From the NCBI GenBank assembly GCA_002747515.1, contig PDPP01000017.1, forward strand, positions 68,392-106,100: a stretch of DNA of 37,709 nucleotides, written 5' to 3'. The translations under genes and the position numbers were made by a program. Under the pieces are notes generated by a model. The model was not told the DNA's origin. It worked only from the letters and a program-made list of their open reading frames with translations, and ran no database searches. Numbering within the stretch: position 1 is the first letter of the stretch; every line of letters starts with the position of its first letter. Of the stretch, positions 32,786 through 37,709 are shown piece by piece. Source of the stretch: Candidatus Moraniibacteriota bacterium (GTDB lineage Bacteria; Patescibacteriota; Minisyncoccia; Moranbacterales; GCA-2747515).

Positions 32786-33400
32786 ATGGGAACTTTAGCA
32801 AATAATCTCATACATAAAGGATATCTCAAAACGGATTTGATTATTGATGCATTTTCAGAAATTAATCGTGCAGAATTTGTGCCTGACAAATTTCGTATTG
32901 CGGCTGCGTCAGATATTCCGATTTCAATTGGTCATGGACAATTGTTGCCAGAACCGTCTGTTTTGTCTTTTATGTTAGAGCTTTTGCGTCCTAGAAGAAA
33001 TCAGGATGTTTTAGTAGTGGGATTTGGTGGCGGATGGATTGTAGCACTTTTGAGTTATATTGTAGGCGCTGACGGACATGTAACAGCAATTGATATGATT
33101 TCATCGCTTAAAGATGAAGCGATGGAAAATATTAGTAAATATAATTTCATTGCACGCGATAATATTGCTGAATTGCAATTAATTCACAATAGTGATGATA
33201 TATCCACAGAAAAAAAATATGAGCGAATAATCGTGATTAATCCAGAATTGTGGGAATTGTATGATTATGCACAACTTTTACAAGAGGGTGGTGTGATGGT
33301 TGCGCCAATTGATAATATTATATCGTATTTCAATAATCGTGGAGAGGAAGAGGAGATGGTTGAGGAGCGTTTTGATAGTATACGGTTTTTACCAGAATAA
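32786..33400 (+). CDS. PCMT-like methyltransferase (protein-L-isoaspartate type)
   Basis: The 204-residue product follows the start of PCMT enzymes: INRAEFVPDKFRIAAASDIP, then ISIGHGQLLPEPSVLSFMLE (PIGxGQTISxP in classical members), and a SAM-binding loop VVGFGGGWIVALLSYIVG with HVTAIDM. PCMT repairs isoaspartyl residues in damaged proteins. The classical GTGSGYQ loop reads GFGGGWI, and TIS is replaced by LLP. Repair activity is likely but another acceptor is possible. Confidence 0.8.
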   Translation: MGTLANNLIHKGYLKTDLIIDAFSEINRAEFVPDKFRIAAASDIPISIGHGQLLPEPSVLSFMLELLRPRRNQDVLVVGFGGGWIVALLSYIVGADGHVTAIDMISSLKDEAMENISKYNFIARDNIAELQLIHNSDDISTEKKYERIIVINPELWELYDYAQLLQEGGVMVAPIDNIISYFNNRGEEEEMVEERFDSIRFLPE

Positions 33401-33403
33401 TAA

Positions 33404-34429
33404 ATGATAGATAATATGAAAATAGGAATAAGTATTATAGTATTTTTTATCTGCGTTTTTGGATGTTTCTTTTTTATACATTATCGGGTGTATAATACGA
33501 CTTCGCACAATATGTCAGAACAAATTTTTGTTGTATCAGAGGGTGATGATATTGTTACAATTGGAAAAAATCTTGCAGAAGCTGAATTAATCGAAAATCG
33601 GTTATATTTTTACTACTATGCTTGGAAGAATAAATTGCGTGGAAAATTTCGTGCGAATCAATATGAGATTATGCCAGAGAGTACGATTTCTGATATTGTA
33701 TATAAAATTACGACAACGGGAGAGGCGCTTATAGAAAAAAATAAAGATATCAAAGTTACATTTCCAGAAGGGTGGACAATTAAAAAAATGGCAGAACGTC
33801 TCAATGCAAACAACTTGCCGGGAGATGAATTTGCACAGCTTGCAAATAACCCATCTAGTGAAATATATACAAAATTTTTGTTTTTGAAAACAGATGCAAG
33901 TCTTGAAGGATATCTCTTTCCAGATACATATTTTTTTACAGAGGAGTCTACTGCAGAAGAGGTTATTGTAAAAATGCTTACTAATTTTGATAAAAAAATA
34001 GACCAAAATTATCGCAATCTGATTGCTTTGCAGGGAAAAGATCTTCATGAAGTAATTATTTTTGCAAGCATTATCGAGGGAGAGGTGCCATTAAATACTG
34101 ATCGATCGATCGTAGCAGGTGTGTTCAAAAATCGATTGGATATTGGTATGGCATTGCAAAGTGATGCGACAATTGATTATGTCAAAGGTATTCCAGAGGT
34201 CAAACATACACAGGCTGATATAGAAATTGATGATCCTTACAATACCTATATATATCCAGGACTGCCTCCAGGACCAATTAATAATCCTTCTCTCGCTTCA
34301 ATTGATGCAGCACTTGCGCCAGCAGAGACGGACTATATGTATTTTCTCAACAATGCAGAGACGGGAGAAACGGTATTTTCTCGTACACTTGATGAACATA
34401 AATATAGAAAAAGTATAAATGGTCTCTAG
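33404..34429 (+). CDS. mltG: Endolytic transglycosylase MltG (YceG-like)
   Basis: MltG cuts growing glycan strands at the membrane and can set their length. The 341-residue product has an N-terminal membrane helix (about 7-26), a LysM-like region (VSEGDDIVTIGKNLAEAELI) and the catalytic YceG domain. Landmarks are FPEGWTIKKMAERL, LEGYLFPDTYFF, the active-site ASIIEGE with E225, SDATIDYV and the C-terminal PGPINNPSLASIDAALAPAE. A second in-frame ATG at 33416 could be the start. It lies 3 nt after the PCMT-like gene. Confidence 0.95.
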   Translation: MIDNMKIGISIIVFFICVFGCFFFIHYRVYNTTSHNMSEQIFVVSEGDDIVTIGKNLAEAELIENRLYFYYYAWKNKLRGKFRANQYEIMPESTISDIVYKITTTGEALIEKNKDIKVTFPEGWTIKKMAERLNANNLPGDEFAQLANNPSSEIYTKFLFLKTDASLEGYLFPDTYFFTEESTAEEVIVKMLTNFDKKIDQNYRNLIALQGKDLHEVIIFASIIEGEVPLNTDRSIVAGVFKNRLDIGMALQSDATIDYVKGIPEVKHTQADIEIDDPYNTYIYPGLPPGPINNPSLASIDAALAPAETDYMYFLNNAETGETVFSRTLDEHKYRKSINGL

Positions 34430-34682
34430 TTTTTGATTACAATATTTTTATAAAAAACAGTAATTTTTGATTGTCTTATTGAATCATGTATTGTTTTTTT
34501 AATCTATTTAAGTCATATTTTTGATATCTGTATAACTATTGATAAGTTTTTTTCTTTTGGGGAAATATGTAATTTTTTAGTAACAGAGCTTGCGTTGTGC
34601 TTTTTTATATATAATGTTATCTCTTTTTTTGCGATGTTAACAAGATTTGATATACTTTAATTGTTGAATTAAATATAAAAAT
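34430..34682 (+). other. AT-rich intergenic region
   Basis: No gene seen. The stretch is very AT rich with many T-runs. Its only clear element is a promoter near its end (34629-34656). No convincing terminator for mltG was found. Confidence 0.5.
34629..34656 (+). promoter_or_regulatory. Promoter of the frameshifted small gene
   Basis: TTGCGA, a 16-nt spacer and TATACT, ending 26 nt before ATG 34683. Confidence 0.5.
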
Positions 34683-35065
34683 ATGAAAAAGGAGGAAAAA
34701 GAGCCAAATAGTCATAGAGCTTTTGTTTTGTTTATTGTATTTATGTCGCTAATTTCTATACCTGTGTTTGGTTATTTTTTTATGTTTTTGATAAGGAAGG
34801 ATTTGAAAATGTGGTTTATTTGTCAAAATTAACAATGGAAGAAATACCGAATGTGGTTTTTAACAAAGATGATGATCCTCTCATAGGAATTAGTTATAGC
34901 GCTCTCGTAAAAAAACGTGGTAAACCTGATACAGTAACTCCAATGAATGATGGCAGTGGTCGAAAAATGCAATATTGCTGGCTTATATACACACCATCTT
35001 GTTTTTATGACAAAAATGGAGATAAAAAAATGGATGCATATGATTCTGACAGAGGTATATTTTAA
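34683..35065 (+). pseudogene. Small membrane-anchored protein gene broken at a T7 run
   Basis: An ORF from ATG 34683 gives a basic start and a membrane helix (FVLFIVFMSLISIPVFGYFF) but runs out of frame and stops at 34832. The next frame carries the rest, from YVFDKEGFENVVYL to the stop at 35065. Adding one T to the run of seven at 34775-34781 joins them into one 127-residue protein with an N-terminal anchor and a soluble domain. The domain includes ISYSALVKKRGKPD, faintly like SmpA/BamE lipoproteins, and a DKNGDKKMDAYD loop. The cause could be a real mutation, a sequencing error in the homopolymer, or programmed slippage. An in-frame GTG at 34811 could otherwise start an 84-residue ORF. Confidence 0.6.
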
Positions 35066-35102
35066 ATAAACAAAGTAAAGCTGAGATGTAAAGAATATTC
35101 TA

Positions 35103-35292
35103 ATGATAATTTTTGCTATAAGTAGTCTTTTTGTAATGTCTGGATGTGCTATAAAAGCTATTGAAGTTATTGATGGATATAAATTTAATAAAAGAGACTT
35201 TTCAAAAGCAACATTTGAGTGAGTGTGGGTATAAGTGTAAAATTCAAGATGAAAAACTAAAAACGTATATTTGCAAAGAAACAAGAGATTAA
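35103..35292 (+). pseudogene. Small lipoprotein-like gene broken by a GAGT duplication
   Basis: From ATG 35103 the frame encodes a hydrophobic start with a lipobox-like VMSGC (MIIFAISSLFVMSGCAIKA), then stops at 35222. The stop is caused by a 4-bp tandem copy GAGTGAGT at 35217-35224. Removing one copy restores a 61-residue protein ending at 35292, with a tail containing CGYKCKIQDEKLKTYIC. There are no basic residues before the hydrophobic part; a frame slip at about 35086 might hide a longer start. It follows the other broken small gene by 37 nt, so the two were probably one locus. I do not recognise a family. Confidence 0.5.
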
Positions 35293-35353
35293 TAAAATTG
35301 ATTCACAAAGAGGTGGTTTTTTAAGTGCTAAATGTAATTGCTACGAAAAAAAA

Positions 35354-35382
35354 TTGACAAAATGTAGAAAATGATGTACTAT
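35354..35382 (+). promoter_or_regulatory. Promoter of the NERD gene
   Basis: TTGACA, a 17-nt spacer and TACTAT, ending 25 nt before the ATG. It is the best consensus -35/-10 pair in the window. Confidence 0.75.
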
Positions 35383-35407
35383 TGTATGTTATTTTTTATT
35401 TTTGATC

Positions 35408-36013
35408 ATGTCAGCACTTACGCTTTTCATTAAATATCTCCTCGATCCAAGTTCTGCAAAAGGAATTGTTGGAGAAGGAATTGTGAAAAAAACATTAATA
35501 GAACAAAAAAATTTTTATTCTTTTCACGATATTACAATATCAGGTCAACAAATTGATCATGTTCTTATTTGTACAAAGGGTATTTTTACAATTGAGACAA
35601 AAAATTACAGTGGAACAATTTATGGAAGTTATCTCAAACGTGATTGGTCACAAGTTTTCCAGTGTATGGGAAAATATAACACATACTATAAAAAGAACAC
35701 ATTCTATAATCCTGTGATGCAAGCAGAAAATCATTCAAAGGCATTACATTTTTATCTCAAAAAAGCATTTGGCATTTCACAATATGTAAAGACGCTGGTT
35801 GTATTTACTGGGTCTGCACATCTCAAAGTCTTCTCACCAAAAACACCAGTGGTATATCACAAGAATCTTATGAATCAAATTTCTTCCATGCCAAGCATTA
35901 TGTCTGTGTCAGAGTGTCAGTCTCTTGCGCGCACTTTGCAGATTGTTGCAAATGATATTGTAAATAGAAATAAAACAACATTTCATTATCCAATAATTGT
36001 GCAGTCTACATAA
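35408..36013 (+). CDS. NERD-domain (nuclease-related) protein
   Basis: The 201-residue protein is essentially one NERD domain, a PD-(D/E)xK-related fold. Residues in order: G22-E23-G, then D50 in QQIDHVLICTKGIF, then E63-T-K65 in TIETKNYSG, all where catalytic residues sit in active family members. No helicase, kinase or topoisomerase zinc domain is attached. The ATG at 35408 is used in preference to TTG 35402. It is monocistronic, with a strong promoter and a structured 3' end. NERD proteins are suspected of DNA processing, but the function of this small form is unknown. Confidence 0.88.
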   Translation: MSALTLFIKYLLDPSSAKGIVGEGIVKKTLIEQKNFYSFHDITISGQQIDHVLICTKGIFTIETKNYSGTIYGSYLKRDWSQVFQCMGKYNTYYKKNTFYNPVMQAENHSKALHFYLKKAFGISQYVKTLVVFTGSAHLKVFSPKTPVVYHKNLMNQISSMPSIMSVSECQSLARTLQIVANDIVNRNKTTFHYPIIVQST

Positions 36014-36018
36014 AGATT

Positions 36019-36075
36019 GTCCCAATAAAAAGGCGGTTTTTTGTTGGCCCTATGGGACGAAGTTCGAACTTTTTT
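36019..36075 (+). terminator. Compound hairpin region after the NERD gene
   Basis: GTCCC / GGGAC (36019-36023 with 36054-36058) closes an element. A 10-bp hairpin CCAATAAAAA / TTTTTGTTGG (36022-36047) competes with it for two of its bases. A perfect 12-bp palindrome AAGTTCGAACTT at 36060-36071 follows, then TTTT. Termination is likely, but which structure acts is unclear. Confidence 0.5.
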
Positions 36076-36193
36076 ATATAATGAATAATATTTCATAAAT
36101 TATATGAGTTTTCCTGTATATCCCTTTTTTTGCTATCTGTGAACGTGCAGGATGATAATATAAACTATCATTATAATTATTTGCAATATTCTT

Positions 36194-36230
36194 TTGTAAT
36201 ATTCTAATAAATTTTGTATACTGTGTACAA
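36194..36230 (+). promoter_or_regulatory. Promoter with overlapping palindrome before the methyltransferase
   Basis: TTGTAA (36194-36199), a 17-nt spacer and TATACT (36217-36222) form a promoter. A near-perfect palindrome, TTGTATAC, central T, GTGTACAA (36214-36230; 7 of 8 arm bases match), covers the -10 element. This is where a repressor would block RNA polymerase. Confidence 0.55.
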
Positions 36231-36267
36231 TGTATTAGTTATAAAATTATTAGGTTTCAGGATAATT

Positions 36268-37611
36268 ATGGATAAAAAAATAAATCAATGTCATGTAAGT
36301 GAAAAAACTAACACAGAATATATAAAGCAAATTGGTAATAATTATGATGAAAAGACTGCAGAAATTATTGGATTAGCACAAAATGATTTATTACCCAGAT
36401 TTAATGGCAAGTTAAATTTGCTGGAAATTGGTGTTGGCGGTGGAGAGTCATTAAAAAAAATTGCTAGAAATACTGCAGATAGTAATTCGAGAATTTTTGG
36501 CATGGATTTATTTCCTGAAGTATTGAAATTGATTGATAAAGAAGATTTGAATATTGAGCTTATTTCTGCCAACATGAGCCATATTCCAATTAAATCGGAA
36601 ACTGTGAGCGGAGTTAATGCATCATCAATTTTTCATGAAGTAAGTTCTTATGGCGTGGAGTGCGATGATGGAATGTTGTATGGAAAAGATGCTATAAAGG
36701 TAGCTTTCTCCGAATTAAATAGAATTTTAATGCATAATGGATGTGTTGCCTATAGAGATGTTTCTGCGCCAATAGGTCATGGTGAGGAAGTGGAAAGAGT
36801 AACGTATTATGGGGAATCTTGGAAAGAATTTTTGAGGTGGTTTATTGATGATTTTGTGATGAACTTGAGAGTAGATTTCTATAATTCAGAAAAGCAAAGC
36901 ATTGATAAAATTGACAATAATCATGATATTACAATTGAAATGTCTAGAAATTTGCATCGAGAAACGCAACGCCATTATCTCATGTTTCGCGATTATGTTA
37001 TAAATAACATGCAAGAAATTATAGGGGTTAAAGTCTTTGATAGTGAATGGGTGAATAAAGATAATGGCGAAAAAAAATTCCGTGTTTCACTAAGTCCGTG
37101 TGCTAATGAGTATGGTGATGAAATTAAGAAAACATTAGGTTTCGGGGAGATCGTTCTTGACTCAATACAATTTGATCAGTTGATTGATCAAATAATGGCA
37201 GATGCTTTGTCTGAATTAAATAAAAATTCCTTAGATGCTATAGAGTTCATTGATTCAGCTAATAGATGGAAAAATAGAGAAGCTGCAGAAGCGTATATTT
37301 ATGGTGACTATTTGGATTTATTGGAAATGTCAATTGAATCAACTCTTGATTCAGATCAAGATACGGTTCTTTTTCCGAAAAAAGTGGATGATTTCATAAG
37401 GGTGCAGAGAACTTATTACAATAGATATTTAAAAAGCAGGATTGATAATCCTGAACAGGATGCAAAACAAATGATTAATTTTTACAAAATTTCTTTTGAT
37501 GAGGCTGTTCTTGTAATAAATGAAATAGAAATAAATTCTCGATTTTCAGATCAAGTAGAAAAAATAAATAATATTAAAAAGCTTTTATTGTCAAAAATGG
37601 TTAATAAATAG
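36268..37611 (+). CDS. Long class I SAM-dependent methyltransferase
   Basis: The 447-residue protein has a Rossmann-type methyltransferase domain in its first 200 residues: LLEIGVGGGESL (residues 51-62, motif I), FGMDLFPEVLKL (motif II), SANMSHIPIKSETVSGVNAS (motif III-IV) and AYRDVSAP (motif V). The remaining 250 residues form a helical, charged domain with no motif I know. The TTG at 36214 gives an unlikely hydrophobic extension, so ATG 36268 is preferred. It stands alone behind a promoter with an operator-like palindrome. The substrate is unknown. Codon use seems more varied than in the core genes, which suggests acquisition. Confidence 0.8.
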   Translation: MDKKINQCHVSEKTNTEYIKQIGNNYDEKTAEIIGLAQNDLLPRFNGKLNLLEIGVGGGESLKKIARNTADSNSRIFGMDLFPEVLKLIDKEDLNIELISANMSHIPIKSETVSGVNASSIFHEVSSYGVECDDGMLYGKDAIKVAFSELNRILMHNGCVAYRDVSAPIGHGEEVERVTYYGESWKEFLRWFIDDFVMNLRVDFYNSEKQSIDKIDNNHDITIEMSRNLHRETQRHYLMFRDYVINNMQEIIGVKVFDSEWVNKDNGEKKFRVSLSPCANEYGDEIKKTLGFGEIVLDSIQFDQLIDQIMADALSELNKNSLDAIEFIDSANRWKNREAAEAYIYGDYLDLLEMSIESTLDSDQDTVLFPKKVDDFIRVQRTYYNRYLKSRIDNPEQDAKQMINFYKISFDEAVLVINEIEINSRFSDQVEKINNIKKLLLSKMVNK

Positions 37612-37623
37612 GGGTAATATAAA

Positions 37624-37686
37624 GCAAATGGATCAGGTATAATAGTTTATGTAATAAACAAACTAAATAATAACCTAATCCATTGC
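37624..37686. repeat. Imperfect inverted repeat at the window edge
   Basis: Arms GCAAATGGATCAGGT (37624-37638) and ACCTAATCCATTGC (37673-37686) are complementary apart from one base change and one extra A. Between them are TATAAT (37638-37643) and a smaller repeat GTTTA / TAAAC. There is no T-tract. A possible ORF begins just after at ATG 37688 and is cut by the window end. It may be a terminator-like structure, an operator, or the end of a mobile element. Confidence 0.5.
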
Positions 37687-37709
37687 TATGCATATATTAC
37701 AACAAGTGC

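Noticed and set aside
1..37709. CRISPR array or complete insertion sequence
   Set aside because: No regularly spaced direct repeats and no transposase motifs were seen; only the inverted repeat at 37624-37686 is suggestive.
1..37709. Recoded UGA (Gracilibacteria-type code)
   Set aside because: Several well-recognised genes end at TGA exactly where the family ends (nrdR, uppS, the ComEC-type hydrolase), and core genes have no internal TGA.

Overview
The window comes from a low-GC bacterium that uses the standard code: several clear genes end in TGA, for example the gene ending at 12101 and the one ending at 14795, so it is not a UGA-glycine lineage. Gene content fits the Candidate Phyla Radiation (Patescibacteria), probably a Parcubacteria-like group. 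Supporting signs are a long S10-spc ribosomal protein cluster with no L30 gene between S5 and L15, few Shine-Dalgarno sites, an enlarged nucleoside diphosphate kinase, a short non-oxidative pentose-phosphate set, a pilM-pilN-pilO type IV pilus module and a two-gene ComEC. The lineage is inferred from gene content only; no phylogeny was run. Nearly all genes lie on the plus strand, which is G and T rich.

Layout. 1-4866: tail of a type IV pilus operon (pseudopilin cut by the window edge, PilX-like protein, PilM, PilN, PilO-like protein, small membrane protein). It is closed by a two-way terminator shared with a convergent tRNA-Arg(UCG). 5105-6353: glutaredoxin-like protein and thioredoxin reductase. 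6406-9564: RpiB, an Rpe-like epimerase and transketolase. 9577-12373: LOG-family protein, an ATP-cone/nuclease fusion, tRNA-His, NrdR and a DUF167 protein. 12458-15550: ComEC channel, separate ComEC-type metallo-hydrolase and Ndk. 15792-26760: EF-Tu and 20 ribosomal proteins (S10, L3, L4, L23, L2, S19, L22, S3, L16, L29, S17, L14, L24, L5, S14, S8, L6, L18, S5, L15). The run is broken once, by a long structured leader before L3. 26860-30451: an 889-residue two-part surface protein and a voltage-sensor-type channel. 30509-34429: polyprenyl synthase, UppS, YjbQ-type protein, PCMT-like methyltransferase and MltG. 34430-37709: an AT-rich, looser accessory stretch with two frameshifted small genes, a NERD protein, a long methyltransferase and an inverted repeat at the window edge.

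How it works together. The pilus genes and split ComEC are both parts of DNA-uptake machinery. RpiB, Rpe and transketolase interconvert pentose and hexose phosphates. Glutaredoxin, thioredoxin reductase, NrdR and Ndk touch ribonucleotide reduction and nucleotide balance. Polyprenyl synthase, UppS and MltG make the lipid carrier for cell-wall synthesis and trim nascent glycan strands.

The most notable items are: the roughly 375-nt structured leader with an internal intrinsic terminator between rpsJ and rplC; the surface protein that looks like two secreted proteins joined; the channel with a seven-charge S4 but no GYG-type filter; the two small genes each restored by one small indel; and a recurring TGGTATAAT extended -10 element, twice placed directly on the T-tract of the preceding terminator.
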